Source: an uncultured Dialister sp.
GTDB lineage: Bacteria > Bacillota > Negativicutes > Veillonellales > Dialisteraceae
NCBI GenBank assembly: GCA_900314595.1
Contig: OMVW01000002.1
Coordinates: forward strand, 120,552 to 184,551
Direction of reading: 5' to 3'
Length of the DNA stretch: 64,000 bases
Below the pieces are notes generated by a model that searched no databases, had not been told where the DNA came from, and saw nothing but the letters and a program-made list of their open reading frames with translations. Below are positions 44,337 through 52,787 of the stretch, one piece after another. Both the position numbers and the translations under genes were made by a program. Numbering within the stretch: position 1 is the stretch's first letter; every line of letters begins with the position of its first letter.

Positions 44337-44365
44337 TTGACTATCTATTCAGTTGATGATAGTAT
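44337..44365 (+). promoter_or_regulatory. promoter of prpC-prkC-rsgA-rpe
   Basis: TTGACT (44337-44342), 17 nt, TAGTAT (44360-44365). It lies downstream of an open ATG at 44253 and so supports the start of prpC at 44439. Confidence 0.6.
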
Positions 44366-44438
44366 TAATTTATTAGAAGGAATCTCTTTCATCACACCAA
44401 AGAAGTATGAATTTATTTTCTGTAAGGAAAGGCTCATA

Positions 44439-45179
44439 ATGATACTTTATTATGGCGATTCACAAAGGGGCCTTGTCCGAAAGGCTAATGAGGACGCAAT
44501 TAATTTAAATATTGATAACCTTTTTATCCTGGCCGATGGAATGGGTGGATATGAAGGCGGTCAGACTGCCAGTACTCTTTCTGTAAAAGCTGTAGGAGAA
44601 TACATTCAAAATTTTCATTCATCTGCTATCGATGAAACCTGTCTTGAGCATGCTTTTATGGCTGCTAATGAGTCAGTCCTCAAGAAAAAATTTGATAACC
44701 CGTCTCTAAAATCGATGGGAACCACTCTTCTTGCCTCAGCCATACAGGATGATCAATTATTTTGGGCTCATGTGGGAGACAGCCGCCTTTATCGATATGC
44801 CGCTGGACTCTTGACGCAGGTGACTGTAGACCATTCTTTTGTAATGGAACTTGTGAATGAAGGAAGATTGACGAAAGAACAGATGAGGAACCATCCAAGA
44901 AAAAATGAAATCACCCGGGCTGTAGGCATTGAAAAGAATCTTAAAATTGATACCGGGCATTTTACCTTAATCGATGGGACTATGATTCTGATGTGTTCTG
45001 ATGGTGTCAGTGGTATGCTTGAGGATATTCAGTTGGAAGAAATAATCCGTTCTAATTCTCGTAAGAGCTGGAAGCAGCTGGAAATTATAGGTAAAGAAAT
45101 AATGAAGCAGGTATATCTGGCAGGAGCCAGAGATAATGCTTCTCTCATATTGATTCAGTATTGGAACACAGCGGAGTAA
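44439..45179 (+). CDS. prpC: PP2C-type protein phosphatase (PrpC/Stp)
   Basis: The ATG at 44439 is preceded by AAGGAAAGG and gives 246 residues, the normal PrpC size. Metal-binding motifs are GLVRKANEDAI, LADGMGGYEGG, HVGDSRLYR, and MCSDGVSGML with late DNASLIL. Removes phosphate from serine and threonine on PrkC targets. The kinase gene starts 3 nt after the stop. Confidence 0.95.
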   Translation: MILYYGDSQRGLVRKANEDAINLNIDNLFILADGMGGYEGGQTASTLSVKAVGEYIQNFHSSAIDETCLEHAFMAANESVLKKKFDNPSLKSMGTTLLASAIQDDQLFWAHVGDSRLYRYAAGLLTQVTVDHSFVMELVNEGRLTKEQMRNHPRKNEITRAVGIEKNLKIDTGHFTLIDGTMILMCSDGVSGMLEDIQLEEIIRSNSRKSWKQLEIIGKEIMKQVYLAGARDNASLILIQYWNTAE

Positions 45180-45182
45180 ATT

Positions 45183-47042
45183 ATGACCGGTAAGATTCTT
45201 GATGAACGCTATGAACTCATTGATAAAATCGGTTCTGGCGGTATGGCAGATGTTTATAAAGCCAGGGATATACTCCTTGATCGGATAGTGGCCGTCAAAA
45301 TCCTTCATGATAATTTTGTGGAGGATAATGATTTTATCATTCGCTTCCGTCATGAAGCGCAATCCGCCGGAAAATTATCTCATCCCAATATCGTTGGTAT
45401 TTACGATGTCGGCTGTGATAAAGATATTCATTATATTGTAATGGAATTTGTGGAAGGGGAAACCCTTAAGCAGTACATTCTTGATCACCCGAATATTCCC
45501 ATCGATACTGCTGTACGTATTTCTATCGAAATTGGTTATGCTCTTGAAGAAGCTCATGCCAACGGCATTATACATTGTGACGTAAAACCTCATAATGTTC
45601 TTTTAACCAAAAATGGCAAAGTTAAAGTAACTGATTTTGGAATTGCCAGAGCTATTAATTCCTCAACGGTCATGGATAAGCAATCCATTCTGGGTTCAGT
45701 TCATTACCTTTCTCCTGAACAGGCCGCTGGTGATAAGATTACTGAAAAAACCGATATTTATTCTCTGGGCATTGTTTTGTACGAAATGCTTACTCATCAT
45801 CTTCCTTTTGAAGGCGAGACAGCTGTAAGCATCGCTCTTCAACATATGCAGGGAGATATCCCGCGCCCCACCAAGTATAATCCGGCTATTTCGCCCATGC
45901 TCGAAGAATGTCTGCTGACAGCTTTACAGAAGGATCCTGACAAACGGTATGATTCGGTTGCTGATTTTGTTTCTGAACTCAAAATAGCTCAGGGATTTAC
46001 AACAACCATGTATAAGCCTGCATCTCATGATTTTACAGCTATGACTCGTCCGATTCCTCAAAAGGCCATGCATAGGAAAGAGCCCGTAAGAGAAAGCCGC
46101 TTTACTTCGTTTATCACGAATCTGCCGCAAAAATATATTTGGTTTGGAATGGCATTGCTTTTCATTATCTGTTTCGTGTGGGCTTTTTTCAGTTTTGGAA
46201 ATTTCTGGAGTTCTGAAAATATTTCCGTTCCTAATGTAGTTGGTAAGCCTGTGGAAGTTGCTGAAACTACACTGAAGAAAATGGATTTAAAAGTTTCTGT
46301 TGATGAAATCGTTTCTGAAGATATTCCGGCCGGGCAGGTTATATCACAGACCCCGGCAGCGGGAACTAATGTAAAGGCTAAAAGAATTATTCACTTAACA
46401 ATCAGCAAGGGTGGAGCATCTATACTCATTCCTGATTTGAATGGTCTTACACTTGAACAGGCAAAAGAGCGTCTTGACAAACTTGGGCTTTCTTTAGGCG
46501 CCATCGAAAATGGAAATGATCCGGACAAACCATCAGAGATTATCATATATCAAAGCCCTGAACCCGGTTCAAAAGCTGTTAAAGGTACAAGGGTTAATAT
46601 AACTGTTAATATGAAGCAGAAGGTAAACATACCCAATGTCGTTGGAATGACTCTGTCTGATGCCAGAAATACATTACTTGCTATGAAATTATCCGTTGGT
46701 ACCATTAATTCAACTGACGGTGTTACCGCTGCTGACAGCAGTGCACTTGTAGTATCACAGAATCCGGCAGGTGGTGAATCAAGCACAAATAGCGTGGTTA
46801 ATCTTACAATCGGTGGTAAGAAGAAATCCCAGACCAAATCCGGTACAGTTAATATTTCTATTCCTAAGGGAGGAAATGCAAGACAGGTAGAAATTTATGT
46901 ATCTGACGATAGTGGAAAAAAGACCATATTCAGTGGCAAGGCTGCACCAGGCAGTACTGTAAGTAAAGCTGTTTCAGGCATGGGCAATGTGCATGTTCAG
47001 GTTGTAATTGACGGCTCTGTAGTTCAGGATCGGGAGTTATGA
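45183..47042 (+). CDS. prkC: PASTA-domain serine/threonine kinase (PrkC/Stk)
   Basis: 619 residues. The kinase domain (1-270) has GSGGMADVYKA, VAVKIL, the catalytic loop HCDVKPHN with Cys132 in place of the usual Arg, and DFGIAR. A membrane helix lies near 318-336 (IWFGMALLFIICFVWAFFSF), followed by three PASTA repeats (about 345-545) and an extra C-terminal domain of about 75 residues of beta type. PASTA domains sense muropeptides outside the membrane; the kinase controls envelope and growth functions. Confidence 0.95.
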   Translation: MTGKILDERYELIDKIGSGGMADVYKARDILLDRIVAVKILHDNFVEDNDFIIRFRHEAQSAGKLSHPNIVGIYDVGCDKDIHYIVMEFVEGETLKQYILDHPNIPIDTAVRISIEIGYALEEAHANGIIHCDVKPHNVLLTKNGKVKVTDFGIARAINSSTVMDKQSILGSVHYLSPEQAAGDKITEKTDIYSLGIVLYEMLTHHLPFEGETAVSIALQHMQGDIPRPTKYNPAISPMLEECLLTALQKDPDKRYDSVADFVSELKIAQGFTTTMYKPASHDFTAMTRPIPQKAMHRKEPVRESRFTSFITNLPQKYIWFGMALLFIICFVWAFFSFGNFWSSENISVPNVVGKPVEVAETTLKKMDLKVSVDEIVSEDIPAGQVISQTPAAGTNVKAKRIIHLTISKGGASILIPDLNGLTLEQAKERLDKLGLSLGAIENGNDPDKPSEIIIYQSPEPGSKAVKGTRVNITVNMKQKVNIPNVVGMTLSDARNTLLAMKLSVGTINSTDGVTAADSSALVVSQNPAGGESSTNSVVNLTIGGKKKSQTKSGTVNISIPKGGNARQVEIYVSDDSGKKTIFSGKAAPGSTVSKAVSGMGNVHVQVVIDGSVVQDREL

Positions 47043-47045
47043 TTT

Positions 47046-47912
47046 ATGAAAGGCTTGATCCTGAAAAATCAGAATGGTTATTTTACAATATCCGGTGAAA
47101 AGGGAACACTCTGCCTGTGCCGCTCCAGGGGAGCACTCAAACGTAAAACCAATATCCTGGTAGGAGATTATGTGGATTTTGAAACTGATAAAGGTTCCGA
47201 AGCTGTCATAACGTCCGTATATCCCAGAAAAGCTGTCCTTCACCGGCCTCCAGTGGCTAATATTGATCAGCTTGTACTTGTTTGTTCGATTCGGACACCG
47301 GATTTAAATTATTATCTAATGGATAAGATGGTCGTTTTGGCTGAAAATTCCGGAATAGAACCCCTTTTGGTTATCAGCAAGGCAGATCTTGACGCTGAAG
47401 AGGCTGATGTCGCTGTGAAATATTATAGATCTGCCGGCTATCAATCCTGTGCCGTATCTGTAAAAGACTATTCCGGAATAGAACAGATGCAGGATTATTT
47501 CTCCGGTCATATTATTGCGTTTTCCGGACCATCAGGCGTTGGGAAATCAAGCCTTTTGAATATTCTCCTTGGCAGAGATTGTTTTATTTCCGGTAAAATC
47601 AGCTGTCAGACGGGACGTGGGAAAAATACTACAAGGCATGCTGAACTTATTCAATCATCTCGGGGATATTATCTGATGGACACCCCTGGCTATACACATC
47701 TGAGTACAGAGTCAGTTCATGAAACGGATCTTTCCTTTCTTTTCAGGGATTTCCGTTCTTATCTTGGACATTGCAGATTCAATAATTGTATCCATGTTAA
47801 TGAACCTGACTGTGCAGTACGAAGTGCTGTAGAATCCGGGATAATTCAAAAAGAGCGTTATGAGTCTTATAAACGTTTATTGGAAGAAATAAAAGCAAAT
47901 CGCAGGAGGTAA
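47046..47912 (+). CDS. rsgA: ribosome small subunit-dependent GTPase RsgA
   Basis: 288 residues, circularly permuted GTPase. N-terminal OB-fold, then G4 ISKAD, G1 GPSGVGKSSLLN and G3 DTPGYT in permuted order, and a zinc site near the C-terminus (CRFNNCIHVNEPDCAV). RsgA helps mature 30S subunits. Follows prkC by 3 nt, a conserved pairing. Confidence 0.95.
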   Translation: MKGLILKNQNGYFTISGEKGTLCLCRSRGALKRKTNILVGDYVDFETDKGSEAVITSVYPRKAVLHRPPVANIDQLVLVCSIRTPDLNYYLMDKMVVLAENSGIEPLLVISKADLDAEEADVAVKYYRSAGYQSCAVSVKDYSGIEQMQDYFSGHIIAFSGPSGVGKSSLLNILLGRDCFISGKISCQTGRGKNTTRHAELIQSSRGYYLMDTPGYTHLSTESVHETDLSFLFRDFRSYLGHCRFNNCIHVNEPDCAVRSAVESGIIQKERYESYKRLLEEIKANRRR

Positions 47913-47915
47913 ACC

Positions 47916-48557
47916 ATGAAAATTGCGCCATCCCTATTAGCAGCAGACTTTTCTGTACTGGCTGAAGAAGTCAGTGATATTGAAGCTGGCGGTGCTGACT
48001 ATCTTCATTTGGATGTGATGGATGGTCATTTCGTGCCCAATCTTTCTTTTGGCGTACCTGTAATCAAAGCGCTGCGAAAGAGTACTAATCTTCCTTTTGA
48101 CGTTCATCTTATGGTAGATTATCCGGAAGATTACCTGGACGGTCTGCAGGAATGCCAATCTGCCATGGTTTCCTTTCATGTCGAAGCAGTACCGCATGCA
48201 GACAGAATGATTCATAATATCAAGGATCGCGGGATAAAGGCCGGTGCAGCACTGAATCCCGGCACCTCTCTTTCCACACTGGATGAAATTCTTCCGCTTC
48301 TTGACTTTATCCTGATTATGTCGGTCAATCCAGGCTTCGGCGGACAGAAATTTATCCCTTATACCCTTGATAAAATCAGCCGCCTGAAGGAAAGGATTTC
48401 CGCAATAAAAAAAGATATCCTCATTGAAGTAGATGGTGGTGTGAATGAGAAAAATGCACCGCTTCTGAAAGAGGCGGGAGCAGATATCCTTGTAGCCGGT
48501 TCGTCTGTTTTTGGCGCGCCTGACAGAGGCTCCGCTATTAATCATTTAAAAATCTGA
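47916..48557 (+). CDS. rpe: ribulose-phosphate 3-epimerase
   Basis: 213 residues, TIM barrel. Begins MKIAPSLLAADFSVLAEEV and has HLDVMDGHFVPNLSFG with the metal ligands, DVHLMV, and MSVNPGFGGQKF. Interconverts ribulose 5-phosphate and xylulose 5-phosphate. Three nt after rsgA. Terminator follows. Confidence 0.96.
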   Translation: MKIAPSLLAADFSVLAEEVSDIEAGGADYLHLDVMDGHFVPNLSFGVPVIKALRKSTNLPFDVHLMVDYPEDYLDGLQECQSAMVSFHVEAVPHADRMIHNIKDRGIKAGAALNPGTSLSTLDEILPLLDFILIMSVNPGFGGQKFIPYTLDKISRLKERISAIKKDILIEVDGGVNEKNAPLLKEAGADILVAGSSVFGAPDRGSAINHLKI

Positions 48558-48568
48558 TGATCTAAAAC

Positions 48569-48594
48569 AAAAAGCGGCTAAAGCCGCTTTTTTG
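48569..48594 (+). terminator. terminator after rpe
   Basis: AAAAAGCGGC pairs with GCCGCTTTTT around TAAA; T run follows. Confidence 0.9.
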
Positions 48595-48670
48595 AATCAT
48601 GGTTCGGAAGATTTTTGATGCTTTTAATTTTATATTCTTTCATTGATTGTTACTTTTTTTATTTTTGAAG

Positions 48671-48679
48671 TGTTACAAT
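48671..48679 (+). promoter_or_regulatory. extended -10 promoter of the hslO-mtaD operon
   Basis: TG-T-TACAAT (48671-48679); a -35 is poor. The transcript would start near 48686 with a leader of about 137 nt. Confidence 0.45.
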
Positions 48680-48715
48680 GGAATGGGTCGTTTGAACTGG
48701 TGCTATAAAGATTTA

Positions 48716-48804
48716 GTTTTCTTCTGCATGATTGGAAATCCTGAAGAAGAAAACCACAAAAATAAAAACAGATTATTCTGATCTGGCTTCATTGTGGTAT
48801 TTCC
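48716..48804 (+). promoter_or_regulatory. structured 5' leader before hslO, unidentified
   Basis: GTTTTCTTC (48716-48724) is complementary to GAAGAAAAC (48746-48754). ACCACAA (48753-48759) is complementary to TTGTGGT (48792-48798), and GGAAAT (48734-48739) to ATTTCC (48799-48804), just before the ribosome site. The two 9- and 7-bp pairings share bases 48753-48754, so they may compete. I do not recognise a known riboswitch. Confidence 0.45.
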
Positions 48805-48822
48805 ACAGAAAGGAACCGATTC

Positions 48823-49683
48823 ATGTCAGTATTAGACTCAATAGAACATTACCTCAGCACGGATGGTATCCGCATAACCCTGACTGACATTTCTTCAGCT
48901 GCGCGAGAAGCTCAGGATATTCATCATCTGCAGCCAATGGCAGCGGTCGTCATGGGAAAAGTACTTACTGCATCTCTCCTGCTTGCCATGGATTTCAAAA
49001 ATCATGAAGGGGTCTCATTAAAGTGGGTGACAGGGTCACCACTCGGGACGATTCACAGTGATGCTTATGAAGGACGTTATGTACGAGGTTTTCCTGATAA
49101 TCCTGACTGCACACTTCCCTTTGCTCCTGATGAAGAAGCTTCTTGTGTATCCAACAATGGCCAATTGTTTGTAACACGATATTCCCTTTTAAAACAGCCC
49201 TATGTTTCAGCCGTAAATCTTTCAAAGGGAGATGTGGCTGAATGTATTTCTGAATATATCAATGCTTCCGATCAGACTCTGTCCCATGTGGAAATAGAAA
49301 CAAAACTGAATAATGACGGGCATATTGCAAGATGCTCAGGTTTTATAGCTCAGCTTATGCCTGAAGGGAATAAAGAACTCTTTCACGAACTGTTCGGCAC
49401 GGATCAAAAGCTTGATCTTTGGACTGAAGGGGATCATTCACTTGCCGGTCTTCTCCAAAAGGAGAATTATATTCTTTTGGGAAAAGCAGCCATTTCCTAT
49501 CGCTGTACCTGCAGTGAAGACAGAATCAAAAATTCACTTCTCCGGCTTCCTGCAGATGAACAGCAAAGTCTGCTTGAAGATGAAAAAATTGAAGTTGTCT
49601 GCCACTATTGCGGCCGGAAATATAATATTTCCCGGGAAACTCTGAAAAAATGGTTTCAGGAAACAAAAGGAGGAAATATATAA
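48823..49683 (+). CDS. hslO: redox-regulated chaperone Hsp33
   Basis: 286 residues. The C-terminal zinc switch has CTC (about residues 227-229) and CHYC (about 260-263), the four redox cysteines. Oxidation releases zinc and activates the holdase. Unusually it heads an operon for methylthioadenosine/SAH recycling; the stop overlaps the mtnP ATG (TAATG). AGAAAGGAA precedes the start. Confidence 0.95.
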   Translation: MSVLDSIEHYLSTDGIRITLTDISSAAREAQDIHHLQPMAAVVMGKVLTASLLLAMDFKNHEGVSLKWVTGSPLGTIHSDAYEGRYVRGFPDNPDCTLPFAPDEEASCVSNNGQLFVTRYSLLKQPYVSAVNLSKGDVAECISEYINASDQTLSHVEIETKLNNDGHIARCSGFIAQLMPEGNKELFHELFGTDQKLDLWTEGDHSLAGLLQKENYILLGKAAISYRCTCSEDRIKNSLLRLPADEQQSLLEDEKIEVVCHYCGRKYNISRETLKKWFQETKGGNI

Positions 49684-50480
49684 TGAGTAAATTAGCCTTT
49701 ATTGGTGGTACAGGTGTTTATGATCCAGGAATCCTGACTGACCTTCATTCTGAGATTATTGATACACCTTTTGGCCAGGCTAGTTATGAATCCGGAAAAT
49801 TTGGCAATAAGGAAATCATATTCCTGGCACGGCACGGCATCCATCATACCATTCCACCGCACAAAATCAATTATCGGGCCAATATCTATGCTCTTAAAAT
49901 GCTGGATGTCAAAGCCGTTGTTTCAACTACAGCCGTTGGTTCTCTGAACCCTGATTATAAGGCTGGAGAACTTGTTCTGGTGGACCAGTTTATTGATATG
50001 ACAAAATCAAGGGAAGGGACTTTCTATGACGGTGAACATTACGGTGTAGCTCATCTGGATATGACTCATCCGTACTGCGAAACCCTGCGGAAAGCCATCA
50101 TTGAAGCTGCAGAAAGTGAACACATCACTCTGCACCCCTATGGAACCTATATCTGCACGGAAGGGCCCCGCTTTGAAACACCGGCGGAAATCAGGGCTTA
50201 TCGCCAATGGGGAGCTGATGTGGTAGGGATGACAAATCTCCCTGAATGTGTCCTTGCCCGTGAGGCCGAAATCTGCTATTCCACAATTTCCATGGTTACA
50301 AATTTTGCAGCGGGTATTTCCAAGAACGCACTTTCCCATAAAGAGGTGGTTGACTGCATGAATCATAATCTGGAAAGCTTTAAGAAAATCATTACTATTC
50401 TTTCCAAAACCTATGATCCGGATGTGGAATGTGACTGTCACCATGCTGCCAGAGATTTTGGGGGATTCCATTTATTATGA
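49683..50480 (+). CDS. mtnP: MtnP family purine phosphorylase, probably 5'-methylthioinosine-type
   Basis: The ATG at 49683 follows AAGGAGG; 265 residues. Family motifs are FIGGTGVYD, LARHGIHHTIPPHKINYRAN, and MTNLPECVLARE. The base-recognition loop reads VTNFAAGI with Asn207, the form linked to 6-oxopurines (PNP and methylthioinosine phosphorylase), rather than the Asp-x-Asp form of adenine-specific MTA phosphorylase. Releases hypoxanthine (or adenine) and methylthioribose 1-phosphate. The deaminase gene mtaD in the same operon fits the inosine reading. Confidence 0.88.
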   Translation: MSKLAFIGGTGVYDPGILTDLHSEIIDTPFGQASYESGKFGNKEIIFLARHGIHHTIPPHKINYRANIYALKMLDVKAVVSTTAVGSLNPDYKAGELVLVDQFIDMTKSREGTFYDGEHYGVAHLDMTHPYCETLRKAIIEAAESEHITLHPYGTYICTEGPRFETPAEIRAYRQWGADVVGMTNLPECVLAREAEICYSTISMVTNFAAGISKNALSHKEVVDCMNHNLESFKKIITILSKTYDPDVECDCHHAARDFGGFHLL

Positions 50481-51529
50481 GCGAGAAACTTTGGTCCCTG
50501 AAATGGGATAACGGAGTCCTGATTCTTCTGGATCAGACCAGACTGCCTCAATCCATTTCCTACCTGCATTGTACGACAGTTCAGGATACGGCTGAGGCCA
50601 TCAGATGTCTTGCAGTACGCGGTGCTCCCGCTATAGGTGTGGCGGCTGCTTACGGTATGGTTCTTGCCCTTCAGAATGAACTGAATGAAAATCTGACCGG
50701 TAAAGATTTAAGAAAATCGTTTCATGAAGCTGGGGAATACCTGGAGAGCGCCCGTCCTACCGCAGTTAATTTATCATGGGCAGTTAAGGAAATGATTACG
50801 CTTTTCGACAAAACGGATGAAAAGAATCTTCTTCCTGTCCTGACGAAAAGAGCCAAGGAAATTGAAATAGAGGATCAGAAATTATGTGAAAAGATGGCTG
50901 ATCATGGTGCTTCTCTTTTTAAAGACAAAAGCCATTTACATATATTGACCCATTGCAATACTGGCGCTCTTGCTACAGCCGGTATAGGCACAGCCTTTGG
51001 CGTCATTTACCGCCTTCATCAGCAGGGGAGAATTGAATGCGTGTATGCGGATGAAACAAGACCGCTTCTTCAGGGGGCCCGTCTGACAGGAACTGAACTG
51101 ATGGAAAACAGCATTCCATGCCGTCTCATCACCGATAACATGGCTGCCTGGGTGATGGCGCAAAAGAAAATAGATGCTGTCATAGTCGGCGCGGACAGGA
51201 TTGCTGCCAATGGCGATACTGCTAATAAAGTTGGCACATACAGTCTTGCGGTACTTTGCGCCTATCATCACATCCCATTCTATATAGCGGCGCCATTTTC
51301 CACTTTTGATTTTTCCATTTCTTCTGGGAAAGAAATTCATATAGAAGAACGGAATCCTGATGAAGTCAGAAAATACAGGGACTCCTATGGCGCGCCTGCA
51401 AACATACCGGTTTTTAATCCGGCCTTCGACGTGACCCCGCATTCATTAATAACGGGGATTATAACAGAAAAAGGCGTACTTAAGCCGCCTTTTGAACAAG
51501 CTATAGAGCAGTATGAAAGGAGTTTATGA
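50477..51529 (+). CDS. mtnA: S-methyl-5-thioribose-1-phosphate isomerase
   Basis: 350 residues. Motifs are CLAVRGAPAIGVAAAYGMVLA, THCNTGALATAGIGTA with the catalytic cysteine, and VGADRIAANGDTANKVGTY with the catalytic aspartate. Converts methylthioribose 1-phosphate to methylthioribulose 1-phosphate. The start overlaps mtnP by 4 nt. No mtnB, mtnW or mtnX follows, so a full methionine salvage route is not encoded here. Confidence 0.94.
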   Translation: MSEKLWSLKWDNGVLILLDQTRLPQSISYLHCTTVQDTAEAIRCLAVRGAPAIGVAAAYGMVLALQNELNENLTGKDLRKSFHEAGEYLESARPTAVNLSWAVKEMITLFDKTDEKNLLPVLTKRAKEIEIEDQKLCEKMADHGASLFKDKSHLHILTHCNTGALATAGIGTAFGVIYRLHQQGRIECVYADETRPLLQGARLTGTELMENSIPCRLITDNMAAWVMAQKKIDAVIVGADRIAANGDTANKVGTYSLAVLCAYHHIPFYIAAPFSTFDFSISSGKEIHIEERNPDEVRKYRDSYGAPANIPVFNPAFDVTPHSLITGIITEKGVLKPPFEQAIEQYERSL

Positions 51530-51531
51530 TT

Positions 51532-52776
51532 ATGGCTGAATCGATGATTAGAGATATTACAATGGCAGAAAACGGGGAGCAGCGAATCCGTTGGGTCGCA
51601 AAGTACATGCCTGCTTTGAATGCACTCCGGGAAGAGTATATAAAGGACCAGACTTTCAAAGGAAGAACTATCGTGATGTCCATTCACCTGGAAGCGAAAA
51701 CTGCTTATCTAGCCCTGACTTTGAAAGCTGCAGGAGCAGATGTAATCTGTACCGGCAGTAATCCCCTCTCCACTCAGGATCCCATCGCGGCAGCTCTTGA
51801 AAAAAATGGCGTAACCGTATACGCATGGCATGGCTGCACTGATGAGGAATATACCATGTTCCTGAACAAAGCTCTGGATCATATGCCCGATATTATTATT
51901 GATGACGGCGGCGACCTGGTACATCTTCTGCACACCACCAGAATTGATGCCAGAAAAAATCTGATTGGCGGATCTGAAGAAACTACAACCGGCGTATATC
52001 GTCTGAAAATTCTCGAGAAACAGCATGAACTGAAATTCCCGATGATTGCAGTCAATGATTCGTATTGCAAATATCTTTTTGATAACAGATACGGTACCGG
52101 CCAGTCTGCCTGGGATGGTATTATTCGCAGTACAAATCTGACCGTAACTGGCAAAACAGTTGTTATTGCAGGATATGGCTGGTGCGGAAAGGGTGTTTCC
52201 ATGCGCGCCAAAGGACTTGGGGCCCATGTCATCGTCACTGAAGTAGATCCAATCAAAGCCATTGAAGCAGTCATGGACGGGTTTGAAGTCATGCCTATGG
52301 ATCGGGCTGCTGAACGGGGAGATTATTTCCTTACTGTCACCGGAGATATCAATATTGTTACTGAAAGACATTTCATGAAAATGAAAGATGGCGCTATTTG
52401 TGCCAATGCAGGACACTTCGATTGTGAAGTCAGCCGCAAGGATTTGGAACGGATTTGCATCCGCAAATATGAAGCCCGCAAGAATATTGAAGGCTATGTT
52501 CTTCCAAATGGAAAAACTGTATTCCTTCTTGCAGAAGGGCGTCTGGTGAATCTGGCAGCAGGTGATGGCCATCCGGCTGAGATTATGGATCTTTCTTTTG
52601 CCATGCAGAGTCTGGCTGCTCGTTATCTTCTTCAGCACGGCAGGGATATGGAAGCCAGGGTATATACATTGCCTCATGAATTGGATACGGAAGTGGCTTC
52701 CATTAAACTGTCATCCATGGGTTATGAAATTGATACATTGACAGAGGAACAGAGAAAATATCTTGGTCTTGACTAA
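51532..52776 (+). CDS. ahcY: adenosylhomocysteinase family protein, possibly S-inosylhomocysteine hydrolase
   Basis: The ATG at 51532 lies 9 nt after AAGGAG; the ATG at 51526 is only 3 nt from it. 414 residues. Substrate part: MSIHLEAKTAYLALTL, SNPLSTQDPIAAAL, EETTTGVYRL; NAD part: AGYGWCGKGVSMRAKGLGA and NAGHFDCEV. The C-terminus ends TEEQRKYLGLD and lacks the K-x-D-H-Y-R-Y tail of common bacterial and eukaryotic enzymes, resembling archaeal/Thermotoga types. Cleaves SAH or its deaminated form to homocysteine. Confidence 0.92.
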   Translation: MAESMIRDITMAENGEQRIRWVAKYMPALNALREEYIKDQTFKGRTIVMSIHLEAKTAYLALTLKAAGADVICTGSNPLSTQDPIAAALEKNGVTVYAWHGCTDEEYTMFLNKALDHMPDIIIDDGGDLVHLLHTTRIDARKNLIGGSEETTTGVYRLKILEKQHELKFPMIAVNDSYCKYLFDNRYGTGQSAWDGIIRSTNLTVTGKTVVIAGYGWCGKGVSMRAKGLGAHVIVTEVDPIKAIEAVMDGFEVMPMDRAAERGDYFLTVTGDINIVTERHFMKMKDGAICANAGHFDCEVSRKDLERICIRKYEARKNIEGYVLPNGKTVFLLAEGRLVNLAAGDGHPAEIMDLSFAMQSLAARYLLQHGRDMEARVYTLPHELDTEVASIKLSSMGYEIDTLTEEQRKYLGLD

Positions 52777-52787
52777 TGGAGGATGAA

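Noticed and set aside
44253..44438. 62-residue N-terminal extension of PrpC
   Set aside because: The ATG at 44253 lies upstream of the promoter at 44337-44365, and the extension is not PP2C-like.
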